Source: Deltaproteobacteria bacterium
Lineage (GTDB): Bacteria; Myxococcota_A; UBA9160; G020347605
Direction of reading: 5' to 3'
Assembly (NCBI GenBank): GCA_020347605.1
Contig: CP070734.1
Location: forward strand, 3,235,703 to 3,273,202
DNA: 37,500 bases
In this document: one piece after another, positions 23,073 to 30,387 of the stretch
Layout: every line of letters starts with the position of its first letter
Position numbering within the stretch: position 1 is the first letter of the stretch
Notes under the pieces: model-generated
Databases searched by the model: none
What the model was told of the DNA's origin: nothing
What the model saw: the letters and a program-made list of their open reading frames with translations, nothing else
Made by a program: the position numbers and the translations under genes

Positions 23073-23683
23073 TGCGGATGCGGCGAACGGCCGGACGTCT
23101 GCTCGCCACCGCCGTGGCGCTCGTCGCGTTGGGCTGCCTGACCCAGAAGCCGCCCGAGAAGCGGCGCTACGTGTTCGACGCGCGGCGCGAGGCGCCGGCC
23201 GCGACACGCGAGGGCGTCGGCGTCCTGCGCATCGACCGGATCCGCGTCTCCCCGCTCTTCGAGCGCAAGGGCTTCGTGTATCGCACGGGCGAGTCGAGCT
23301 TCGAGAGCGACTTCTACAACGAGTTCTACGCGCCGCCCGGCGTCCTGCTGCGGCAGGCGCTCCTGGCGTGGCTGGGCCCGAGCTCGACCTTCGCGTCCGT
23401 GTCGGACTCGACGAATCCGGGCGACGCCACCTGGCTGCTGGAGGGGCAGGTCGACAACCTGTACGGCGATCTGCGCGACCCGCGCGACCCGCGCGCGGTG
23501 CTCGAGATCGAGTTCGCGCTGCTCTATGCGAAATCGCTCAACGTGCGCTTCCGCAAGAGCTACGCGGCGTCGGTCCAGGCCGAAGACACATCCGCCCCCG
23601 CCATCATGGCCGCCTGGAACGAGGCGCTGGCGGCGATCCTCGCCGAGCTGGAAGGGGACCTCCGGGCCCGGCGCGCCCGCTGA
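23069..23683 (+). CDS. ABC-type transport auxiliary lipoprotein (PqiC-like)
   Basis: 204 residues. The signal sequence MMRMRRTAGRLLATAVALVALG ends in a lipobox LVALGC. The body has GVGVLRIDRIRVSPLFERKGFVYRTGESSFESDFYNEF, then LLEGQVDNLYGDLRDPRDPRAVLEIEFALL. This matches the auxiliary lipoproteins found after mce/mla operons (PqiC/DUF330 type). It should sit in the outer or inner membrane and connect the MCE ring to its lipid target. The ATG overlaps the mlaD stop as ATGA. It is the last member of the operon. No mlaA or mlaC is in the window. Confidence 0.85.
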   Translation: MMRMRRTAGRLLATAVALVALGCLTQKPPEKRRYVFDARREAPAATREGVGVLRIDRIRVSPLFERKGFVYRTGESSFESDFYNEFYAPPGVLLRQALLAWLGPSSTFASVSDSTNPGDATWLLEGQVDNLYGDLRDPRDPRAVLEIEFALLYAKSLNVRFRKSYAASVQAEDTSAPAIMAAWNEALAAILAELEGDLRARRAR

Positions 23684-23738
23684 CGCGCGGCGGACCGCGA
23701 CGCCCCACAGCTTGCCAGCCACCCCCTCCGTCGCCATC

Positions 23739-24551
23739 ATGGCCGTCTTGAAGCCCGGCAAGGACATCGCGATCGAGCGCGACGGCCACGTGGCGACCGT
23801 CGAGATCCGGCGCGGGCCCCACAACTACTTCGACTTCGAGCTGATCGCCGAGATCGCGGACGCGTTCGAAGCCCTCGACGAGGATCCGACCTGCCGCGCC
23901 ATCGTGCTGGCCGCCGAGGGCAAATCCTTTTGCGCCGGCGCCCGGCTGGGCGGTGGCGGGGCCGCGGACGCCGAACCGGAGGGCCCCGCCGCGGAGGACC
24001 CGTTTCGCCGCGACGCCGCGCGGCTCTACACCGAAGCGGTCCGGCTGTTCCGGGCGCGCACGCCCGTGGTCGGCGCGATTCACGGCGCGGCGGTGGGCGG
24101 CGGGCTCGGGCTCGCGCTCGTGGCCGACGTACGCGTCACGTGTCCGGAGGCCCGCTTCAGCGCGAACTTCTCGCGGCTCGGCTTCCACCCCGGATTCGGG
24201 CTCTCGGTCACGCTCCCCGCGCTGATCGGACCCAGCAAGGCTGCCCTGCTCTTCTTCACCGGGCGGCGCGTCACGGGCAGCGAGGCGGTCGCGATGGGTC
24301 TGGCCGACCGTCTGGTGGAGCGCGCCGCGGTGCGCCCGGCGGCCGTGGAGCTGGCGGCCGAGATCGCGGCTTCGGCGCCGCTGGCGGTCGCGGCCATGCG
24401 CGCCACCGTGCGCGACGGGCTGGCCGAGCGCATCGAGGCGGCGGTCTCCCGCGAGCTCGACGAGCAGGCGTGGCTGATCCGGACCGCCGACGCGCGCGAG
24501 GGCATCGCGGCCATGGCGGAGCGCCGCACGCCCCGCTTCGAGGGCCGCTGA
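23739..24551 (+). CDS. Crotonase-fold protein without the hydratase glutamates
   Basis: 270 residues. The oxyanion-hole blocks are AAEGKSFCAGARLGGG (58-73) and HGAAVGGGLGLALVADV (115-131). At the two catalytic glutamate positions there are Gly124 and Phe144, and there is no PaaG-type Asp (PGFGLS instead). Hydration of a double bond by the normal route is therefore unlikely. The fold tolerates thioesterase, decarboxylase and isomerase chemistry, so the reaction stays open. The acyl-CoA loop (HNYFDFELIAEIADAFEALDED) is normal. ATG 23739 was chosen; a TTG 27 bases upstream is possible. It lies 55 bases after the Mla lipoprotein and may be read through from it. Confidence 0.87.
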   Translation: MAVLKPGKDIAIERDGHVATVEIRRGPHNYFDFELIAEIADAFEALDEDPTCRAIVLAAEGKSFCAGARLGGGGAADAEPEGPAAEDPFRRDAARLYTEAVRLFRARTPVVGAIHGAAVGGGLGLALVADVRVTCPEARFSANFSRLGFHPGFGLSVTLPALIGPSKAALLFFTGRRVTGSEAVAMGLADRLVERAAVRPAAVELAAEIAASAPLAVAAMRATVRDGLAERIEAAVSRELDEQAWLIRTADAREGIAAMAERRTPRFEGR

Positions 24552-24581
24552 GGCCGCGCAGCGGGCGGGGTCGCCCTGCGC

Positions 24582-25397
24582 CTAGCGGAGCCGGTCCAGG
24601 AACCCGATCAACGCCGCATTGAAGGCATCGGGCTGCTCGATGTTGCTCACGTGGCCGGCGTCCGGAATGGTGACCCGGGTGGCGTCGGGAAGCTTCGCGC
24701 CCATCACGTCCGCGGCGCGCAGGTACGCCTCGTCGTGTTCACCGACCAGGATCAAGGCGGGCACCTCGAGATCCGGCAGCGCGTCGATGACGCTCTGCGC
24801 GGGCCCCGCCACGCGCCGTCCGAAGCAGGCGATGGCGCGCGGGTCCTGGGCGGCGATCGCGCGCGCCGCCGTGCGCGCCGCGGGTCGCTCCCGGTCGCTG
24901 CCGACGGCCGTGTCGGCACCGCGACCGGCCAGGAACGCGTCCCAGCCATCCCGCTCGAGTCGGGTCGCGATGCGCTCGACCTGCGCTTCCCAGCGGGCCT
25001 GCGCCTCGGCCTTCTTGAAGCCGGGTCCGCTGTCGAACAGCAGCAGCCCGCACACGTCGCGCGGGTGCGCGAGCGCGTAGTGGAGGGAGGCCAGACCGCC
25101 GAACGAGAGCCCGCCGACCACCGCGCGCTCCCCCGGCGCCGCCCAGGCCAGCACGGCGCGCATGTCGTCGACGACGCGCTCCATCGAGTAGGCGAGCGGG
25201 TCGTGGGGTGCCTCCGACTTGCCGTGGCCGCGATAGTCCCACAGCACGACGCGGCAGCCCGCGGCCCGGAGCGGCTCGACCTGGCCGCGGAAGTTCTCGT
25301 GCGTCTGGCAGTAGCCGCACGAGAGCAGCACCGGGAGACCCCGGCCGTGCACCTCGGCGTAGAGCTTGACGCCGTCGCTCGCCTCCACCGTCGCCAC
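24582..25397 (-). CDS. Alpha/beta hydrolase
   Basis: 271 residues. Catalytic triad candidates are Ser in GGLSFGG (the nucleophile elbow), Asp in LVGEHDE, and His in PDAGHVSN. The oxyanion region is LLSCGYCQTHENF, and LWDYRGHGKSEAP is typical of the esterase/hydroperoxidase-like branch. The substrate is not readable. There is no signal peptide. It is the last gene of the SppA-SRPBCC-hydrolase run on the minus strand, 51 bases after the SRPBCC stop, and ends 30 bases from the convergent crotonase. Confidence 0.9.
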   Translation of the reverse strand: MATVEASDGVKLYAEVHGRGLPVLLSCGYCQTHENFRGQVEPLRAAGCRVVLWDYRGHGKSEAPHDPLAYSMERVVDDMRAVLAWAAPGERAVVGGLSFGGLASLHYALAHPRDVCGLLLFDSGPGFKKAEAQARWEAQVERIATRLERDGWDAFLAGRGADTAVGSDRERPAARTAARAIAAQDPRAIACFGRRVAGPAQSVIDALPDLEVPALILVGEHDEAYLRAADVMGAKLPDATRVTIPDAGHVSNIEQPDAFNAALIGFLDRLR

Positions 25398-25448
25398 TGC
25401 CTTCTCCTCGCTGCGCGTGCGGCCCGCGGATTCCCGTGTCGCGAGCGG

Positions 25449-25877
25449 CTACGCCGCGCCGCGCTCGAGTCGCTCGCGGAGCGCGGTCGCCATCTGGTCG
25501 AGCTGCTCGTTCATCGGTTGTCGGATGGTGAACTCCGGGACGAAGGGCTTGGTGTTGCCCTCCATCTCGATGCGGACGCGCGTTCGACGGCCCGATTCTT
25601 CGAACGTGACGGCGCCCCGCAGCTCGCGCCAGATGCGGCCGTCGCACACCTTCTCGAAGCGCACGTTGCCGTCCATCAGGAAATCGAAGTGGAAGGTGGC
25701 GACGCCCTCGCGACCGAGCGCCCGGTAGCGGGTCCGGGTCGTCTTGCGGTCGCCCTTCTTGTCGACGATCTCGGTCTCGGTGTCCGGAAACAGGGCGATC
25801 AACGTCTCGTCCTTCAGCGTGCGCTCGACGGCATCGTCGCGCTCCGCCTCGACGTCGAACTCCTTCGAGAGCCGCAT
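25449..25877 (-). CDS. SRPBCC-family protein, DUF2505-like
   Basis: 142 residues. It starts MRLSKEFDVEAERDDAVERTLKDETLI and has an alternating strand pattern (TETEIVDKKGDRKTTRTRYRAL, then FHFDFLMDGNVRFEKVCDG). It ends with a long C-terminal helix (NEQLDQMATALRERLERG). This is the START/Bet v1-like helix-grip fold, which holds a hydrophobic ligand in a deep cavity. I recall DUF2505 proteins having this layout, but no ligand is known. AGGAGGT lies 8 bases before the ATG. It is probably co-transcribed with sppA, 15 bases upstream. Confidence 0.72.
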   Translation of the reverse strand: MRLSKEFDVEAERDDAVERTLKDETLIALFPDTETEIVDKKGDRKTTRTRYRALGREGVATFHFDFLMDGNVRFEKVCDGRIWRELRGAVTFEESGRRTRVRIEMEGNTKPFVPEFTIRQPMNEQLDQMATALRERLERGAA

Positions 25878-25892
25878 GTCGGCCCACCTCCT

Positions 25893-27617
25893 CTAACGGA
25901 TCTCGGCCACGAAGGGCGGTAGCAGCACGGGCGTGAGCGGCGGGGCGGCCGCGAGCCAGCGCTCGAGCTCCCGCAACACCGCCGGGACCGGGAGTGCGCT
26001 GCGCCGGGCCAGCGTCGCGACGCGGCCCTGCAGCGCCTCGGCGACCCGTTCGGCGAAGCTCCGCGGAGCCGGGTACAGGATCAGCTGCACGTCCGCCTCC
26101 GGGTCGACGCCGGCGAGCGCCTTGCCGCGCCCGATCGCCGCGCGCAGGCCGCCGAGCTCGTCGACCAGACCCTGCTCCAGTGCCTGGCTGCCCGTCCAGA
26201 CGCGTCCGCGCGCCACCTCGTGCGCGCGCGCGAGTTCGAGCGCACGTCCCTGCGCCACGCGCTCCAGAAACAGCGCGTAGATCCCCTGGACCTCGTCGGC
26301 CAGGAGCTGTCGCGCGGCCGGCGACAGCGGCTGGCTCGTGGCGAGCAGGTCTGCGCGCGCCGCCCGCGTGAGGACCTCGAAGCCGATCCCGACCTTGTCG
26401 TACAGACCGCCGAACACGGGTCGGAGCACGAACGCGCCGATCGAACCGGTCAGGCTGCCGGGCTCGGCGACGATGGCGTCCGCGCCGCAGGCGAGGTAGT
26501 AGCCGCCCGAGGCCGCGACGTCGGAGAGCGAGGCGACGATGGGCGTACCGCCCGCGCGCGCCCGCTGAGTGGCCCGCCAGATCACGTCGGACGCCAGCGG
26601 CGAGCCGCCGGGGCTGTCCACGCGCAGGATGATCGCGCGGATGTCCGGATCGGCCGCGGCCTCCTCCAGTGCGCCTGCGATGGTGTCGGAGGCGATGACC
26701 GGATCCCCGCTGAGCGACCGGTCGCCTTCGCCGACCACCACCGGTCCGCTGCCGTAGATCAGCGCGAAGCGCGCCGTGGGGCGGATCCCGACGCTCGAGG
26801 GGTCGATCTGGCGGTACGCCGGGCCGGGCACGAGGTGGGGATCGCCGAGGTCCTCGAGCAGCTCGTCGTAGTAGGCGATGCCGTCGACCAGTCCCGCGTC
26901 GACGAGGACCTCCGCATCGGCCGGCGCCTCGTCGATCAGGCTGCGCACCGCGGACGCGGCGATCCCGCGCCCCTCCGCGATGCCGTCTACGAATTGCGCG
27001 TCGATCGAATCGAGCAGCGCGTTCTCCACGGACCGCGAGGCGTCGGACATCTTCTTCGCCGCGAAGAACTCGGTTGCGCTCTTGAACTCACCGGCCTGTT
27101 CCACTTCGACGTCGATGCCGACCTTCTCCCACAAGCCGCCCAGGAAGTAGTACTCGGCCGCCAGCCCGACCAGCGGCGCGGTGGTCGCCGGCGCCACGTA
27201 GATCTCGTCGGCTGCGGTCGCGACGTAGTACTCGAGGTTGGCGCCCAGCCGCTCGACCTCGAAGTACGCGATCGTGCGGCGCCCGGCCTCGCGCAGCCGG
27301 CCGATCGCGTCGCGGATCTCCTGGGCCTTCGCCCAGCCGACCGCGAGCGGGCGGATCCGGAACACGACCGCCGCGAGACGATCGTCGCGCTCGGCCAGCG
27401 CCAGGCTCTGGAGCAGGCTCAGCAGGGTGTTCTGGCGGGCGCCGAGCAACCGTTCGACCCACGGCGTCTCGGCACCCTCCACGTATTCCCCGTCCAGATC
27501 GATCACCAGCACGCTGCCCTCGCGCACGTCGGGCTGCGCCGCCATACGCAGAAGTGCGACGATCAGAACGAACGCGATCACGATCAGGAGCAGCAGGCGA
27601 CCGCGCGTGAGCCTCAT
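25893..27617 (-). CDS. sppA: Signal peptide peptidase SppA, long form
   Basis: 574 residues, the long (67 kDa type) form with two tandem peptidase S49 domains. An N-terminal membrane helix (about 8-26) anchors it in the inner membrane. The catalytic Lys is Lys179 in AGEFKSATEFF of the first repeat, and the Ser is Ser370 in DVAASGGYYLA of the second, so the Ser/Lys dyad is intact. SLTGSIGAF and DSPGGSPLASD are further S49 markers. It cuts leftover signal peptides in the membrane. GGGAGAAGGG precedes the ATG. The gene is divergent from the thiolase, 48 bases apart. Confidence 0.93.
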   Translation of the reverse strand: MRLTRGRLLLLIVIAFVLIVALLRMAAQPDVREGSVLVIDLDGEYVEGAETPWVERLLGARQNTLLSLLQSLALAERDDRLAAVVFRIRPLAVGWAKAQEIRDAIGRLREAGRRTIAYFEVERLGANLEYYVATAADEIYVAPATTAPLVGLAAEYYFLGGLWEKVGIDVEVEQAGEFKSATEFFAAKKMSDASRSVENALLDSIDAQFVDGIAEGRGIAASAVRSLIDEAPADAEVLVDAGLVDGIAYYDELLEDLGDPHLVPGPAYRQIDPSSVGIRPTARFALIYGSGPVVVGEGDRSLSGDPVIASDTIAGALEEAAADPDIRAIILRVDSPGGSPLASDVIWRATQRARAGGTPIVASLSDVAASGGYYLACGADAIVAEPGSLTGSIGAFVLRPVFGGLYDKVGIGFEVLTRAARADLLATSQPLSPAARQLLADEVQGIYALFLERVAQGRALELARAHEVARGRVWTGSQALEQGLVDELGGLRAAIGRGKALAGVDPEADVQLILYPAPRSFAERVAEALQGRVATLARRSALPVPAVLRELERWLAAAPPLTPVLLPPFVAEIR

Positions 27618-27642
27618 GCCCTTCTCCCGGAGGTGGACGGGA

Positions 27643-27648
27643 AGCCTA
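27643..27648 (-). promoter_or_regulatory. -10-like TAGGCT for sppA
   Basis: The minus strand reads CCTAGGCTTCCCG; the CCTAGG core is a palindrome. The leader would be about 20 bases and includes the ribosome site. It lies next to the thiolase -10 candidate on the other strand. Confidence 0.3.
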
Positions 27649-27651
27649 GGC

Positions 27652-27657
27652 TATCAT
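27652..27657 (+). promoter_or_regulatory. -10-like TATCAT for the thiolase (near-leaderless)
   Basis: GCTATCATGCCGGCGA then ATG. The hexamer ends 8 bases before the start codon at 27666 and no Shine-Dalgarno is present, so the leader would be 0-2 bases. Confidence 0.4.
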
Positions 27658-27665
27658 GCCGGCGA

Positions 27666-29318
27666 ATGGCCAAAGAGGTCTACATCGCCGGCGTGGGCCT
27701 CACCGAGGTCGATCTGACCGGCCGTGAATTCAAGAACGTTTTCGAGCTCTTCGGTGAAGCGTACCGGCGCGCCGTGCGCACGACCCCGATCCCCCGCCTC
27801 GACGCGATCCAGGTCGGCATCATGACCAGCGAGGAGTTCGAGGGCCGCTCCAACATCGCCGCCAAGATCGCCGACCGCCTGCGCCTGACGGGCATCCCCG
27901 CCGTCCGGACCGAAACCGCCTCCTCGACCGGCGCGGCGGCCTTTCACGAGGCCTGTTACAAGGTCGCGTCGGGCCGCTTCGACAACGTGCTGGTGCTCGC
28001 CGGCGAGCGCATGAAGACGGTGGACACGCGGGCCGCGACCGCCATCATGTCGAAGACGATCGACCCGGTGGAGCGGCGCTTCGGCTTCACGATGCCGGCG
28101 CTGATCGCGCTCGTGACCCAGGCGTGGTTTCGCGAGCGCAAGCTGCGCGGGGCGCGGATCTCGGAGGTGCTCGCCCACCTCATGTACCGCGCCCACGCGC
28201 TCGGCTCCGAGAACCCCATCGCCGCCTTCCGCGGACGGCCCGAGCCGGTCGAGGCCTACCACGAGGATCCCCGCAATCTGCCCGTCGCGACGCCGCTGCG
28301 GCGCAAGGACTGCTCGCCGCTGTGCGACGGCGCCGCCGCGGTGCTTCTCACCTCCAGACCCCAGGCCGTGCGCGTCGCGGGGCTGGGCTCGGCGACCGAG
28401 ACCTCGTCGATCCTGGACCGCGACCACCTCGCCTGCCTCGACGCGACGCGCGAGGCCGCGCGCATCGCCTATTGGCAGGCGGGCATCGCGAACCCGCGCG
28501 AATTGGAGGGACGCGTCGTCGAGATTCACGACGCCTTCAACAGTCTGCTTCCCATCAGCCTCGCCGACCTCGACCTGGTGGATCCGGACGACGCCATCGA
28601 GGCGCTGGTCGGCGCGGCGCGGCGCAAGCCCGTCGACCCGTACGCGAACCCCGTGACCGGGGTGCGCGGCCCGTGCCCGGTGAACCTCTCCGGCGGACTC
28701 AAGGCCCGGGGGCACCCGGTCGGCGGTACCGGGCTGTACCAGATCGTCGAGGTCTACCTGCAGATCGCGCAGCGCTTCCCGAATCTGCGCGCCCAGGTCC
28801 CGAACGCCCGGCTGGGGATCGCGCACTCGATCGGCGGTCCCGGCAACAACGTGTACGTCACGGTCATCGAGGACTCCGACAACCGGCGGGAGCGCGCGCG
28901 GCTGCCGCGGCCGGAGCCGCGGATCGGGCAGCGCGCCGAGCGGCGCGAGCGGCGCGGCGGCGCGCGCCTGCACGGAGCCCGCGCCGTCATCGAAGCCGCC
29001 ACGTCGATCTACGTGACTGCCCAGAACGTCCCGGCCCCCGTCCACGTGGCCTTGCTCACGATCGACGGGCGGCGCGCCTTCGCCAAGCTCGACCACGCGC
29101 CCGGCGACGCCGAGCGGCCGGAGCGCGTGCTCGCCGGCCAGTCGGCGCGCATCCTGGTGAAGGACGACGGCGACCAATACTTCCAGATCCGGCGGCGGCG
29201 CGGCTGGGACGTCGGGCGGCTCGTCGACTCGATTCGCAAACGCGCGCCGCGCCGCCGGCCGGCGGAGCCGCCGGCGGCGGACGCCGACTCGGAGCGGCCC
29301 CGGCGCGGCCGCCCCTAG
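27666..29318 (+). CDS. SCP2-type thiolase fused to a C-terminal OB/DUF35-like domain, Cys nucleophile replaced
   Basis: 550 residues. The thiolase-fold domain (about 1-402) has RTETASSTGAAAFHEA at 81-96, where Ser86 stands in place of the nucleophilic Cys of the usual ACASG. Also seen are CDGAAAVLL (220-228), IHDAFNSLLPIS (287-298) with His288, and GGLKARGHPVGGTG (343-356) with the GHP motif at 349-351. After an Arg-rich linker (about 403-433), residues 434-512 resemble the DUF35 OB-like domain that works with SCP2-type thiolases. The tail is Arg/Pro-rich. SCP2-like proteins with altered nucleophiles include steroid side-chain retro-aldolases of the Ltp2 type, whose partner is a DUF35 protein. 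A retro-aldolase or acyl-carrier role is thus an attractive inference. It is divergent from sppA, with a near-leaderless start. Confidence 0.82.
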   Translation: MAKEVYIAGVGLTEVDLTGREFKNVFELFGEAYRRAVRTTPIPRLDAIQVGIMTSEEFEGRSNIAAKIADRLRLTGIPAVRTETASSTGAAAFHEACYKVASGRFDNVLVLAGERMKTVDTRAATAIMSKTIDPVERRFGFTMPALIALVTQAWFRERKLRGARISEVLAHLMYRAHALGSENPIAAFRGRPEPVEAYHEDPRNLPVATPLRRKDCSPLCDGAAAVLLTSRPQAVRVAGLGSATETSSILDRDHLACLDATREAARIAYWQAGIANPRELEGRVVEIHDAFNSLLPISLADLDLVDPDDAIEALVGAARRKPVDPYANPVTGVRGPCPVNLSGGLKARGHPVGGTGLYQIVEVYLQIAQRFPNLRAQVPNARLGIAHSIGGPGNNVYVTVIEDSDNRRERARLPRPEPRIGQRAERRERRGGARLHGARAVIEAATSIYVTAQNVPAPVHVALLTIDGRRAFAKLDHAPGDAERPERVLAGQSARILVKDDGDQYFQIRRRRGWDVGRLVDSIRKRAPRRRPAEPPAADADSERPRRGRP

Positions 29319-30148
29319 GCGGCGCGAAAGTCCCTGCGAAACCGCGCCATGATGCGTCGACCCAGGGGGTTCCACAGCGCCGGGAACAGGCGGCCCAGGC
29401 GCCAGATGAGCCGCCACGGACGCGGCGTGATGACGATCGGCTGGTTGCGCGCGACACCGCGCAGGATGGCGCGGGCGCAGCTCTCGGGGGACTGGCCCAG
29501 CCGGCCGGCGTTGCCCGCATCTCGAACCACCTCGGAACGCACGTTGACCAGCTGACCGTTCTCCAGGATCGACGTGTGGACGAAGCCCGGGCAGATCGCG
29601 CTCACCTTCACGCCGAGCGCCGCTCCCTCGGCGCGCAGGGCCAGCGACAGCCCCACCACGCCGTGCTTGCTGGCGCAATAGCTGGCGAACGACGGCGTCG
29701 GAACCAGACCCGCCATGCTGGCGGTGTTGACGATGTGTCCGGAACCCTGCGCGACCATCACCGCATAGGCGGCGTGCGATCCGTTCACGACACCCCGCAG
29801 GTTGACGTCCAACAAGCGGTGTACGTCCGCGAGCGACTGGTCCCGGAACTCTCCGACCACCGCGATGCCGGCGTTGTTGAACATGTAGTCGAGCCGCCCA
29901 CACGTGCGGACCACGCGCTCGACCCGACTGCGAACCGCGGCTTCGTCGGTGACGTCGAGCTCCGCGGCTTCGGCCCACCCCCCCGAGCGTCGAATCCCGT
30001 CGGCGACGGAAGCCGCGCGCTCCGCCTGCACGTCGGCGAGATGGACGCGCGCGCCGCGCCGCGCGAGCTCCTCGCCCAGCGCGCGGCCGATCCCCGACGC
30101 GCCCCCGGTCACGATCGCGACGCCGTTCTCGAAGGTTGCCCGCCCCAT
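29315..30148 (-). CDS. Short-chain dehydrogenase/reductase
   Basis: 277 residues of classical SDR. TGGASGIG (14-21) is the coenzyme loop, NNAG is at 91-94, and the catalytic residues are Ser144 in NTASMAG and Tyr157/Lys161 in YCASK. Asp39 after strand 2 (LADVQAE) suggests NAD preference. The C-terminal 45 residues (PRPWRLIWRLGRLFPALWNPLGRRIMARFRRDF) are basic and amphipathic, as in membrane-associated SDRs that act on lipids. The stop overlaps the thiolase stop as CTAG on opposite strands. GAGGGAG precedes the ATG and a TACGAT -10-like hexamer lies about 60 bases upstream. Confidence 0.9.
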   Translation of the reverse strand: MGRATFENGVAIVTGGASGIGRALGEELARRGARVHLADVQAERAASVADGIRRSGGWAEAAELDVTDEAAVRSRVERVVRTCGRLDYMFNNAGIAVVGEFRDQSLADVHRLLDVNLRGVVNGSHAAYAVMVAQGSGHIVNTASMAGLVPTPSFASYCASKHGVVGLSLALRAEGAALGVKVSAICPGFVHTSILENGQLVNVRSEVVRDAGNAGRLGQSPESCARAILRGVARNQPIVITPRPWRLIWRLGRLFPALWNPLGRRIMARFRRDFRAA

Positions 30149-30208
30149 CGGCTTCACTCCCTCGCGATGCCCGTCGGATTCCGGCGTCCCCGGACCGGGG
30201 TCGGTCCC

Positions 30209-30214
30209 ATCGTA
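30209..30214 (-). promoter_or_regulatory. -10-like TACGAT for the SDR at 30148
   Basis: The minus strand reads GCGTACGATGGGACC. It predicts a leader of about 55 bases that holds GAGGGAG. No -35 was recognised. The core GTAC is palindromic, so chance is possible. Confidence 0.28.
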
Positions 30215-30387
30215 CGCCCCCGGGAGCCTGCGGCACACCGCCCCGCTCGGAACGCGGGTGTGTGAACATGCGACACGCCCGTCCACCGCGGGATGCCGCC
30301 GTGCGCGCACGCGTCGGCACCCGGCTTGCACGCTTCTTCGGATGGGCGGCGTGCGGCGGCTCGCGCCCGCGGCGCGAGGGGGCGCCC

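Noticed and set aside
26220-27665. A long plus-strand open frame running through sppA into the thiolase
   Set aside because: Only the part from 27666 matches a protein family. The earlier part is the antisense shadow of sppA.
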